Positions 1 to 5,892 of a stretch of 8,531 nucleotides of DNA are shown here, piece after piece (position 1 is the first letter of the stretch; each line of letters starts with the position of its first letter). The stretch lies in the NCBI GenBank assembly GCA_011321985.1, contig DROB01000293.1:1-8531 (forward strand). Direction: 5' to 3'. The notes beneath the pieces were generated by a model. That model ran no database searches and had not been told where the DNA came from. It was given only the letters and a program-made list of their open reading frames with translations. The position numbers were made by a program, and so were the translations under genes. The stretch is from Gammaproteobacteria bacterium. GTDB taxonomy: Bacteria; Pseudomonadota; Gammaproteobacteria; SZUA-229.

Positions 1-2
1 AA

Positions 3-248
3 GAAGATGGAACAATAACAACCGTTCTCAATCTAAAAGTACAGGAACACCTGCAACATCTCTACAGTCATCTACTGGAGAATGGTTATATTCGTAATCT
101 GGATACCATCGATCAAGAGACCCTGTCCATTCATTCTGATGATGTCCTGAACAGCATCCGTGATGGTGACAGAACCTGGCAGTCACTGGTTCCAGAAAAA
201 GTGGTCAGCATAATCAAGGAAAGAAACCTGTTTCAGCAGAATGCTTGA
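3..248 (+). CDS. C-terminal fragment of an unrecognised protein (5' end outside window)
   Basis: One frame is open from the window edge to a TGA at 246-248, giving 81 residues; the other two plus-strand frames hit stops early. The composition is protein-like: mixed charged and hydrophobic, with an amphipathic helical look and the C-terminal segment LVPEKVVSIIKERNLFQQNA. A strong terminator follows only 9 bases after the stop, which supports a real gene end. I do not recognise the family from this tail. The segment looks like a soluble cytoplasmic alpha-helical end, with no membrane helix. The gene is convergent with the lipoprotein gene that follows. Function is not assigned. Confidence 0.7.
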   Translation, partial: EDGTITTVLNLKVQEHLQHLYSHLLENGYIRNLDTIDQETLSIHSDDVLNSIRDGDRTWQSLVPEKVVSIIKERNLFQQNA

Positions 249-257
249 AACAGTAAA

Positions 258-289
258 AAAACAGGCACTGAAATATCAGTGCCTGTTTT
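258..289. terminator. Bidirectional intrinsic terminator between convergent genes
   Basis: A perfect 14-bp stem (AAAACAGGCACTGA at 258-271, TCAGTGCCTGTTTT at 276-289) closes on a 4-nt AATA loop. T residues end the plus-strand side. A run of seven A at 255-261 gives a U-tract for transcripts on the minus strand. It lies between the stop of the plus-strand fragment (248) and the stop of the minus-strand lipoprotein (347), so it most likely ends transcription from both sides. Confidence 0.9.
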
Positions 290-346
290 CAGACTTACTG
301 CTCAGGGCTGTACTGCATAGATCAGCACTCCCTTAGATAACAGCTA

Positions 347-2230
347 TCATCTCAGAACAACCCGCACTCCACGAACGGTCAGACTGACATTGTCATCATT
401 AAAATGACCTTTAGCTCGGATCGATTTAATATTCGCAGCATTATCCAGGTGCCGCGCCAGAGCTTCACTGAACAGGCTGAAAGTACGGAATACCTGAACT
501 GATTGTTGTTGCATTATCACGAACACGCCTTTACCCGAGTCATTCGGTGTCAGCACCGGGCTGGTAGCAAAACCGTTCAGGTCCGTCAACACACCCGCAC
601 GGATCACATGGTGGAAACGTCCTTCACCGGTCAGGTCCAGTGTTATCCGTGTCGCACCGATATCACTGATTGCGGTACTCGAAGCAGGATCCCAGTTAAC
701 CAGCATACGGGCGCTTGCATTGGCTACCAGTACCAGTGACTGTGCATCGAAGTCTTCCGGTGCCATACCAAACTCATGCACGAAACCACGAACTTTTATG
801 GGTTCATTGACCACCAGTCCGGACAGATCGAGCGTGTCTGTAAATACCTCATAGAAGTCAGCCTGTGCATCATTGGCGGCATCGACACCGGTACCAGCAA
901 AGTCAAAAATACTGACCGCACGTCCGCCTATATTTTTAACATCGACCGCCAGAGGTGAGTCCGTCTGCACGATGGCACCATTGACCGTAGTCAATAACAT
1001 GCGTGCTTTACCCTGGGTAGCATCCATAGTGAAGCCATTGACAGCATCACCGCTGATGGTACCAAATGCGATAAGACGCTGGCCGACAGAGATCTCACTG
1101 ATACGATGCTCCATTGTAGAGAGCTGTTTTTTTACCACCGTAGTATCTGCTAGCTCAACACTGACCGTGTCATTGAACACCACGCTGCCATCGGCTCGTA
1201 TCAGGGTCACGCCTTTTAACTGCACGGTATCACCACTGCGCGCGATGACATGTCCACTGACGACATCGTCATCACCGTTCGGTACGCTGCTTCCGGCATA
1301 GACCTGTGTTGCAGAAAAGACACGACGACCATCGATACTCTTCAGATCACCGATAACGATAACCGCGGTAAACTGTGTCTGTGCCTCTAACTCGAGCAGA
1401 CCCGCATTACCCTCGAAGCTGATGCCGTTTACCTCGTAGACGGTATCGGTATCGACATGGACATTCAATGTACCGAAACGGCGTTGGTCTTCAACAAACC
1501 GATGTCTGAACGGACGCAGGATTAATTCAAAACTTTCGTTTGCAACATCGACTGAAGCCAGAGGGCCACGCAGACGGTGGGGTTTAGGGTTTTCCAGCTC
1601 GACATCCGCAAGCAGATAGGGTGCCACTGTCAAGACCGGCTCCGCCCCGGAAAAATCGACACGATTCGATGCTTTCAGATCGAAATCCAGTGTCAGATGG
1701 GCGGGGATACCCGGTGCGATCACCAGCTTGTCCTGCTCCTCCAGCTGTACCGAAACGTCCAGTGTTTCGATGGCATTACCATCGATGTCCAGCATCGTCG
1801 AAACGGGTACGATATCACCGTTTATATCTTCGACCTGGATATCGGCATTACTGTAATCCAGGACCATACTGGCTTTTGTATAGACACCATTGGGGATTGT
1901 TGCTGCCGTTAAAAATTCCGTTAATTCAGTATATTGTGCAAAATCGATACGTGTATTCAACGGCAGTGTTTCGACCACGACACCGTTTTGTTTAGTCAGG
2001 GTAAGTGATAAAACATCGACCGTGTAGCTGGCATAATCACCTTCTGCATCGGTCAGACCGATAATGACTTCGCCCTCTTCACCCGCACCAGATGAGTTCG
2101 AACTACAGCCACTGATTAAAAACAACATGGATGTAACAAAGAAAATCAGTAGCACGGGCTTAGACATAAGCGTCGATTGCCACCACGGATTGGCTCGGCT
2201 GAGCATAGCTTGTTCTTTTGATATAGACAT
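347..2230 (-). CDS. DUF4382-domain lipoprotein with C-terminal beta-rich repeats
   Basis: The predicted protein has 627 residues from the ATG at 2230. It has a basic/polar N-terminus, a hydrophobic segment at about residues 25-40 and a lipobox LISGC with lipidated Cys42. A Ser/Gly/Glu-rich linker follows. Residues 54 to about 210 match the DUF4382 pattern (IIGLTDAEGDY start, alternating beta strands, EDINGDIVPV, APGIPAHLTLDFDL). Residues 220-627 are beta-rich, and 322-410 resembles DUF5666-type OB-like repeats (VSGHVIARSGDTVQLKGV; FGTISGDAVNGFTM). The lipobox lacks Asp at +2 (Ser43), so outer-membrane sorting is expected. The family is known mainly as uncharacterised lipoproteins, possibly binding a ligand or surface partner. 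The frame opens at an ATG at 2266, but only the 2230 ATG has a strong ribosome site. A start at Met22 (2167) would give a classic short signal peptide but has no visible ribosome site. The gene is divergent from a predicted outer-membrane protein. Biochemical function is unknown. Confidence 0.85.
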   Translation of the reverse strand: MSISKEQAMLSRANPWWQSTLMSKPVLLIFFVTSMLFLISGCSSNSSGAGEEGEVIIGLTDAEGDYASYTVDVLSLTLTKQNGVVVETLPLNTRIDFAQYTELTEFLTAATIPNGVYTKASMVLDYSNADIQVEDINGDIVPVSTMLDIDGNAIETLDVSVQLEEQDKLVIAPGIPAHLTLDFDLKASNRVDFSGAEPVLTVAPYLLADVELENPKPHRLRGPLASVDVANESFELILRPFRHRFVEDQRRFGTLNVHVDTDTVYEVNGISFEGNAGLLELEAQTQFTAVIVIGDLKSIDGRRVFSATQVYAGSSVPNGDDDVVSGHVIARSGDTVQLKGVTLIRADGSVVFNDTVSVELADTTVVKKQLSTMEHRISEISVGQRLIAFGTISGDAVNGFTMDATQGKARMLLTTVNGAIVQTDSPLAVDVKNIGGRAVSIFDFAGTGVDAANDAQADFYEVFTDTLDLSGLVVNEPIKVRGFVHEFGMAPEDFDAQSLVLVANASARMLVNWDPASSTAISDIGATRITLDLTGEGRFHHVIRAGVLTDLNGFATSPVLTPNDSGKGVFVIMQQQSVQVFRTFSLFSEALARHLDNAANIKSIRAKGHFNDDNVSLTVRGVRVVLR

Positions 2231-2237
2231 AATACTT

Positions 2238-2243
2238 CCTCCT
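2238..2243 (-). promoter_or_regulatory. Shine-Dalgarno deciding the lipoprotein start
   Basis: On the minus strand AGGAGG lies 7 nt before the ATG at 2230. The in-frame ATG at 2266 is upstream of this site and has no comparable ribosome site. The 12 extra residues it would add are therefore probably not translated. Confidence 0.8.
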
Positions 2244-2358
2244 GTGTTTACAATTAGCCAGAACATTTGTCCTGTTATACTTATAAACGCACCTGGATTA
2301 GATCGGTTGACAGGAGGGTGATATTTTTTAACGACGACAGAATAAATGCAGAAGTGAT
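2244..2358. other. Intergenic region between divergent envelope genes
   Basis: This short AT-rich gap must hold the promoters of both the lipoprotein gene and the outer-membrane gene. A perfect TTGACA sits at 2307-2312 on the plus strand, but no good -10 lies 16-18 nt after it. On the minus strand, TATAAG/TATAAC-like hexamers (about 2275-2287) lack a convincing -35. I cannot assign a promoter with confidence on either strand. Confidence 0.4.
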
Positions 2359-3225
2359 ATGCAACTACCTCTTTTACCCCATCGACTACATTCTAAATTA
2401 TTGATTACAATAATTTTTTCCGTGTCGAGCATCACCCATGCCGGATCTGATAACTATGCCTCTTTCAATATTGGTCGCGATAACGATGATGGAGGCCTGT
2501 TTGATGCTTATGTCGATATCGCACTAACCGAGGCTTTGCATATCGATCTCGGTGCCGGACAGAACACCATCGACTCGGATGAAGGTAAATTCAAAACTAA
2601 GCAGACTCAAATATCACTCTCGGGCCTGCATACTTATGATGAACAATCCGCTATCAGTTGGTCAGCGGGCTATCGTTCATGGGGAAAAACCGATGTTATC
2701 GAAGCCCGGGATACGATTTTCAGTGTCGGGTATTTTTCTCCTCTACAATGGCATGTATCACTGGATTATGAGCTGGGAGAACTGAAATTATTTACTCGCA
2801 GAGAATTTGAAAATCGTCAGAAATTCCTCTCGAGTGATAGAGATGCCTGGCGATTGAGCCTGGATTATGCACACGACACAGGATTTGTCTGGATCAGTTT
2901 TTTACGACGTAATTATAAAAAGAACCTGTCGTTGATCAATCAGAAACGGACGCTACAACGAGCCATAAAAAGATTTGCACTAAGTCAGGCCTTCGCATTA
3001 TCTAAAGAGGAACTGACACTGGGCTATGAATGGTCATTTGAGAAGCTGAGTCTTGGTGCTGATTACAATCGTATCGTTTCTGTTATAGATAATCGACGCA
3101 ACCAGTACGCCAGTATCTTCACCCGCTATGACATCGGGCAGGATCTAACGATAAATTTTCGTATAGAGCAGGAGATAAAAAACAGTTTTACGGTATTTAC
3201 CGCAGGGGTAGGTGTAGCCTGGTAA
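2359..3225 (+). CDS. Predicted outer-membrane beta-barrel protein, unassigned family
   Basis: The predicted protein has 288 residues. A signal peptide is clear: charged residues to about 13, hydrophobic LLITIIFSVSSI, and a THA|G cleavage site after residue 28. The mature part alternates polar and hydrophobic residues through many amphipathic strands (for example WHVSLDYELGELKLF, EELTLGYEWSF, LSLGADYNRIVSV, ASIFTRYD). It ends in TAGVGVAW, whose terminal aromatic residue is the hallmark recognised by the BAM assembly machinery. About 260 mature residues would suit a barrel of roughly 10-14 strands. No enzyme motif is visible and I do not recognise a named family. A weak AGAAG-like ribosome site precedes the ATG, and a nearby ATG at 2346 hits a stop after two codons. 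Its divergent neighbour is an outer-membrane-type lipoprotein, so the two may share regulation or a surface role; that is inference. Confidence 0.75.
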   Translation: MQLPLLPHRLHSKLLITIIFSVSSITHAGSDNYASFNIGRDNDDGGLFDAYVDIALTEALHIDLGAGQNTIDSDEGKFKTKQTQISLSGLHTYDEQSAISWSAGYRSWGKTDVIEARDTIFSVGYFSPLQWHVSLDYELGELKLFTRREFENRQKFLSSDRDAWRLSLDYAHDTGFVWISFLRRNYKKNLSLINQKRTLQRAIKRFALSQAFALSKEELTLGYEWSFEKLSLGADYNRIVSVIDNRRNQYASIFTRYDIGQDLTINFRIEQEIKNSFTVFTAGVGVAW

Positions 3226-3229
3226 TTGC

Positions 3230-3312
3230 CCTCCTACGGGAGGCAGTCCATCCCTGGACATGACCGCACCGCCTCCCTGGCTCATTGCGGAATACCGTCC
3301 ATCCCTGGACAT
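3230..3312. repeat. Cluster of small GC-rich hairpins with a 16-bp direct repeat
   Basis: Four short palindromic units lie in a row. They are: CCTCC-TACG-GGAGG at 3230-3243; GTCCA-TCCC-TGGAC at 3246-3259; a weaker GCC-TCCCT-GGC at about 3271-3281, inside a CCGCA/TGCGG outer pair; and a second GTCCA-TCCC-TGGAC at 3297-3310. The direct repeat GTCCATCCCTGGACAT occurs exactly at 3246-3261 and 3297-3312. CCATCCCTGG-type hairpins are, from memory, common intergenic repeats in gammaproteobacteria. The cluster sits between convergent genes, just before a terminator. It may be a dispersed repeat element, or a 3'-end RNA structure protecting the outer-membrane-gene mRNA. Confidence 0.7.
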
Positions 3313-3315
3313 AAA

Positions 3316-3343
3316 AAAGGCGGGACCCGGAGGTTCCGCCTTT
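3316..3343. terminator. Bidirectional intrinsic terminator after the cold-shock gene
   Basis: A 12-bp stem (AAAGGCGGGACC at 3316-3327, GGTTCCGCCTTT at 3332-3343, one G-T wobble) has a CGGA loop. A run of six A at 3313-3318 gives a U-tract for minus-strand transcripts, so it best fits the end of the cold-shock mRNA. The TTT on the other side may also stop the outer-membrane gene. Confidence 0.85.
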
Positions 3344-3345
3344 CT

Positions 3346-3372
3346 AGCCTCTATACCGTAAAGTATGAGGCT
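3346..3372. other. Stem-loop in the 3' UTR of the cold-shock mRNA
   Basis: AGCCTC (3346-3351) pairs with GAGGCT (3367-3372), and after a bulged T, ATAC (3353-3356) pairs with GTAT (3363-3366) around a CGTAAA loop. There is no U-tract directly after it, so it is not a terminator alone. It lies between the cold-shock stop codon and the true terminator and may stabilise the transcript end. Confidence 0.5.
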
Positions 3373-3390
3373 GATAGTAACGATCTAAAA

Positions 3391-3597
3391 TTAGACCGCT
3401 ACGATGTTCTCAGCTTGAGGACCTTTCTGGCCTTGAGTAATCGTGAACTCAACTTTTTGACCTTCGGTCAATGTTTTAAAACCTGAACCAGTGATAGCAC
3501 TGAAGTGTGCGAAAACGTCTGGACCAGATTCCTGCTCGATAAAACCAAAACCTTTAGATTCGTTGAACCATTTAACGGTGCCTGTAGTTGTAGACAT
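3391..3597 (-). CDS. CspA-family cold-shock protein
   Basis: The protein has 68 residues, the usual length for this family. It is a single cold-shock (OB-fold) domain with the nucleic-acid-binding motifs RNP1 KGFGFI (residues 15-20) and RNP2 VFAHF (28-32). Other conserved family segments are GTVKWFNESKG, DVFAHFSAI and GPQAENI. Such proteins bind single-stranded RNA and DNA in the cytoplasm, melt RNA secondary structure and act as RNA chaperones or antiterminators. The ATG is preceded by TAGGA with 9 nt spacing. The gene is monocistronic, with its own strong promoter, a long leader and a terminator. Which paralogue it is (cspA, cspC, cspD or other) cannot be told from this window. Confidence 0.97.
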   Translation of the reverse strand: MSTTTGTVKWFNESKGFGFIEQESGPDVFAHFSAITGSGFKTLTEGQKVEFTITQGQKGPQAENIVAV

Positions 3598-3761
3598 ATT
3601 GTATATTCCTAATTTATTAATGAGTAATTGAAACTCCAGTTACGGAGTTGTTTGGCTAGAAGTTTGCTATTACTTATAAAAAACAGGACGGTGCACTAAA
3701 GAAAAATCTAAAGCAAAACATCGAAATGGTATTACATAAATATAAGTCGTACTTTCAAGCT
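3598..3761 (-). promoter_or_regulatory. Long 5' leader of the cold-shock gene
   Basis: The promoter at 3768-3795 places the transcript start near 3761, giving a leader of about 164 nt. This is close to the roughly 160-nt leader of E. coli cspA, which acts as an RNA thermosensor. A stem-loop (AACTCC/GGAGTT with a 6-nt loop, 3632-3649) lies about 35 nt before the start codon. Near the predicted 5' end the RNA reads TTGAAAGTACGACTT, loosely like the cspA cold box; that resemblance is weak. Temperature control through this leader is inference. Confidence 0.6.
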
Positions 3762-3767
3762 AACTGA

Positions 3768-3795
3768 ATTATATACAATTTCGGGCGGTAGTCAA
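3768..3795 (-). promoter_or_regulatory. Sigma70 promoter of the cold-shock gene
   Basis: On the minus strand TTGACT (3790-3795) and a perfect TATAAT (3768-3773) are separated by 16 nt. It is the best sigma70-type promoter in the window and faces the cold-shock gene. Confidence 0.85.
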
Positions 3796-4046
3796 CGAAA
3801 CGTTCCTTTTAATTCAACTACATAACAAGGCGGTTTGACAGCAATTCACGTGCCAAAGAGCATTCTGGAGCAGAAACTATCAGCCTTTCTGTGTTGAGAG
3901 TTCTATATAGATTCAGTCACGACTATTTGCCACTGAGGCACCGCAGGCAAAATAAAAACGCCGGGCCTCTGTAACAAATAATTTTTATCTCCTGGATGCT
4001 TTAAGACAAAATCAGCTTATCGGAGCATCGAAGTCAGAAGTAAAAG
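3796..4046. other. Gene-free intergenic stretch
   Basis: No convincing open frame or RNA gene lies here. A TTTGCC/GGCAAA pair (3926-3931 and 3946-3951) could fold with a 14-nt loop, but no U-tract follows it on either strand. TTGACA at 3836-3841 has no matching -10 at proper spacing. I see nothing else. Confidence 0.5.
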
Positions 4047-4063
4047 GGCAGATTAAACCTGCC
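4042..4063 (-). terminator. Weak intrinsic terminator after yaiI
   Basis: On the minus strand GGCAG (4059-4063) pairs with CTGCC (4047-4051) around a short loop, with one possible extra G-T pair. The stem is followed by C and four T (4042-4045). It starts about 10 nt after the yaiI stop codon. The stem is short, so termination may be leaky or Rho-assisted. Confidence 0.5.
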
Positions 4064-4073
4064 TGTCTTCACA

Positions 4074-4520
4074 TCAGGCATATTTACTCAAAAAGCTATC
4101 CAGATGATTTGCAAAGGATTTTCTGTCACTCTGGTTCAATGCTGAAGGCCCGCCGGTATCCACGCCACTGGAACGCAATGACTCCATAAAATCTCGCATA
4201 CTGAGCCGGGCCTTGATGTTATCGCGGGTATACAGCTCACCACGTGGACTCAACGCAACCCCTCCTTTCTCGATGACATCCGCAGCCAACGGGATGTCAC
4301 TGGTTATCACCAGGTCACCGGCTTTCAGTCGCCTGACGATCTCGTTATCCGCCACATCAAATCCCTGAGCTACCTGTATAAACTTGATATGTCGTGACTT
4401 TGGGATATTTATCTGCTGGTTGGCAACGAGGGTCAGCGGTACCCCCGTGCGTTCAGCCGCTCTGAACAGGATATCTTTTATTACCACCGGGCAAGCATCG
4501 GCATCGATCCAGATATGCAT
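4074..4520 (-). CDS. yaiI: YaiI/UPF0178 family protein, PIN-like fold
   Basis: The predicted protein has 148 residues, typical for UPF0178 (YaiI in E. coli, YqxD in Bacillus). The family signature DADACP is at residues 6-11. It is followed by VANQQINIP (32-40), GFDVADNEIV (53-62), LVITSDIPLAADVI (70-83) and SPRGELYT (91-98). The acidic residues D6, D8, D56, D58 and D75 fit the metal site of a PIN-like nuclease fold. The family is predicted to act on nucleic acid, but no substrate is firmly established. The protein is cytoplasmic, with no signal peptide. It lies 21 nt after the stop of the flavoprotein gene on the same strand, so both are probably one operon. A weak GAG-type ribosome site precedes the ATG, consistent with dependence on upstream translation. 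Confidence 0.93.
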   Translation of the reverse strand: MHIWIDADACPVVIKDILFRAAERTGVPLTLVANQQINIPKSRHIKFIQVAQGFDVADNEIVRRLKAGDLVITSDIPLAADVIEKGGVALSPRGELYTRDNIKARLSMRDFMESLRSSGVDTGGPSALNQSDRKSFANHLDSFLSKYA

Positions 4521-4541
4521 AATATGATCTCAGACTTATTC

Positions 4542-5099
4542 TTATTTTTGCGTATTTTTTTCTATGATACCTGTTTCTTTACCATCCAGGCTAATCTGAT
4601 TATTCTGTTGCCAGTATTCCTGTACCCCCTTTTCTCCTTTTTTGTCTGCCCAGTCTTTTAATAATGTCCTGTCTTCTGCAAAATCAAAAAGCGGCACTGC
4701 CATGCCACAGGAAGTCTGTACCAGATCGATGGATAGATCGAAAATCTGTCGAGCACCGGGGGTCGGTTTAAATAATGTATATAACGCATCCCATTCAGAA
4801 TCATTCTTATGGATCGCTCTCGCCGTTCCATACAGCCGCAGGATCATCGGTGAACCCTCGAAAGCTGCAAACATTAAGGTCATTCTGGGGCTTTCCTGGA
4901 CATGTGCAGCGGTCTCATTACCACTCCCTGTCACATTTAACCAGATCAGCCTGTTTTCATCGAGTATCCTCAGGGAGTCCATGCCTTTTGGCGATATATT
5001 CACTCGACTATCCGCTGTTGCTGTAGCAACAAAAAATATCTTCTGCTGCTCGATGAATTGTTTCAGCTTATCTGAAACCTCAGAATATCGTTGTCCCAT
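4542..5099 (-). CDS. Pyridoxamine 5'-phosphate oxidase-fold FMN-binding protein (COG3576-like)
   Basis: The predicted protein has 185 residues and a split-barrel flavin-binding fold. Family-typical segments are FFVATATADSRVNISPKGMD (22-41), RILDENRLIWLNVTGSGNETAAHV (44-67), MTLMFAAFEGSPMILRLYGTAR (73-94) and a C-terminal QTSCGMAVPLFDF (128-140). These match the flavin-nucleotide-binding proteins annotated as pyridoxamine 5'-phosphate oxidase family, not true PdxH, which is longer and has PLP-site motifs missing here. Members bind FMN, or in relatives F420 or heme; the reaction is not known. It is cytoplasmic. AGGGAG lies 8 nt before the ATG. It heads a probable operon with yaiI and is divergent from the ECF sigma gene, so the roughly 235-bp gap is a shared regulatory region. 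A 16-bp near-palindrome lies 20 bp before its start codon. Confidence 0.9.
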   Translation of the reverse strand: MGQRYSEVSDKLKQFIEQQKIFFVATATADSRVNISPKGMDSLRILDENRLIWLNVTGSGNETAAHVQESPRMTLMFAAFEGSPMILRLYGTARAIHKNDSEWDALYTLFKPTPGARQIFDLSIDLVQTSCGMAVPLFDFAEDRTLLKDWADKKGEKGVQEYWQQNNQISLDGKETGIIEKNTQK

Positions 5100-5119
5100 T
5101 GCCAGTACTCCCTAAAACA

Positions 5120-5135
5120 GTATCATTAACGATAC
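5120..5135. promoter_or_regulatory. Near-perfect 16-bp palindrome, candidate operator
   Basis: GTATCATTAACGATAC is palindromic except for one central pair (A/C at the third pair from the centre). It lies just upstream of the Shine-Dalgarno of the flavoprotein gene, so it is either in its 5' UTR or over its promoter. Its size and symmetry fit a dimeric repressor site. No regulator gene for it is visible here. Confidence 0.4.
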
Positions 5136-5281
5136 CCTACCAAAAATAACCCATACCCGGTTTTAAATTTCAGGTCTTATCCCTGTCATCAGGAAAGACT
5201 GCAAACTGCCCCTCCCCGGGCCCTTCGACGGTCGACACTGCGACAGTGCTTTTTTGGGTACATTTGTATTCATCAGAACAA
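5136..5281. other. Rest of the divergent region between flavoprotein and sigma genes
   Basis: Two hairpins are visible. GTCTT (5174-5178) pairs with AAGAC (5195-5199) and encloses CCTG-TCAT-CAGG (5182-5193). CACTG-CGA-CAGTG (5236-5248) is followed by T at 5250-5255, a small terminator-like structure on the plus strand. The second would stop plus-strand read-through ahead of the sigma-factor promoter and may insulate it. No clear sigma70 promoter for either flanking gene is seen. Confidence 0.4.
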
Positions 5282-5308
5282 GGGAATAAATATGCACGTA
5301 TATATGTT
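5282..5308 (+). promoter_or_regulatory. Candidate ECF (SigR/SigH-like) promoter of the sigma operon
   Basis: GGGAAT (5282-5287) is followed after exactly 18 nt by GTT (5306-5308). GGAAT-N18-GTT is the published form of the SigR promoter of Streptomyces, and close to mycobacterial SigH. A start about 7 nt after GTT would give a leader of roughly 20 nt, just covering the GGAGG ribosome site at 5319-5323. ECF operons are often autoregulated, which this placement fits. The match is by eye and short. Confidence 0.5.
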
Positions 5309-5334
5309 ATATAGTAATGGAGGATTAAATTTTA

Positions 5335-5892
5335 GTGGCCACCGCAAAAGACAGAAAACATTTCGAACGTTTGATGCTGAGACATCTTGATGCCTCATAT
5401 AATCTTGCACTATGGCTTCTGCACGACACGACCGAAGCGGAAGATGTCGTGCAGATCGCCTATATGAAAGCATTCGAGCACTTCACCAGCTTTACCGGCG
5501 GTAATACCGCAGGCTGGATTCTTACCATCGTTCGTAATACTGCCTATAACTGGCTCAGTAAACGCAACAGAGGAAGCAATCTGATCAGTTTTGAGGATGT
5601 TTTACACAGCAGTCAGAACAACTCACCGACAGCATCAGGCGAGATGAATCCCGAGGAATTAGCGAGTGCCGAGATCTCTCATTCACAGATAACAGGATAT
5701 ATGAAAACCCTCTCTGTGGATTTTCGGGAAGTCTTATTCCTGAGAGAGATAGAAGGCTATTCCTACAAAGAGATCGCCGAGATAACACAGGTATCGAAAG
5801 GCACCGTGATGTCCAGGCTCTCCAGAGCACGTGGTCAGTTAAGACAAATAATAACCGATCAAACACACAGAGAAAAAACCCGTGAACTGTAA
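5335..5892 (+). CDS. ECF-family RNA polymerase sigma factor (sigma-70 family, RpoE-like)
   Basis: The predicted protein has 185 residues, normal for group 4 sigma factors. Region sigma2 spans about 11-78, with the core-binding segment EAEDVVQIAYMKAFEHF (34-50) and TAGWILTIVRNTAYNWLSKRNRG (58-80) for -10 recognition. A variable acidic linker follows (81-115). Sigma4 spans about 117-172, with REVLFLREIEGYSYKEIAEI and the recognition helix TQVSKGTVMSRLSRARGQLR (151-170). Regions 1 and 3 are absent. The start is GTG at 5335: the codon two before it in frame is ATT and the next is TAA, so no better start exists. GGAGG lies 11 nt upstream, a rather long spacer. Its end overlaps the anti-sigma start by 11 nt, indicating translational coupling. 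It is cytoplasmic and expected to be held inactive by the neighbouring anti-sigma factor. The exact ECF subgroup is not resolved. Confidence 0.95.
   Translation: MATAKDRKHFERLMLRHLDASYNLALWLLHDTTEAEDVVQIAYMKAFEHFTSFTGGNTAGWILTIVRNTAYNWLSKRNRGSNLISFEDVLHSSQNNSPTASGEMNPEELASAEISHSQITGYMKTLSVDFREVLFLREIEGYSYKEIAEITQVSKGTVMSRLSRARGQLRQIITDQTHREKTREL

Noticed and set aside
873..1301. Plus-strand open frame of 142 codons opposite the lipoprotein gene
   Set aside because: It lies antisense within a well-supported lipoprotein gene, with no ribosome site and low-complexity Ser/Thr/Pro-rich composition typical of a shadow frame.
2231..2266. Twelve-residue N-terminal extension of the lipoprotein (ATG at 2266)
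   Set aside because: The strong AGGAGG lies inside this extension, 7 nt before the ATG at 2230, and the extension lacks a ribosome site of its own.
2307..2312. Perfect TTGACA as a -35 for the outer-membrane gene
   Set aside because: No acceptable -10 hexamer lies 16-18 nt downstream.
3926..3951. TTTGCC/GGCAAA hairpin as a terminator
   Set aside because: The loop is long and no U-tract follows the stem on either strand; no gene ends next to it.
4642..5115. Plus-strand open frame of 157 codons opposite the flavoprotein gene
   Set aside because: Antisense shadow of a gene with clear family motifs; no recognisable domain of its own.
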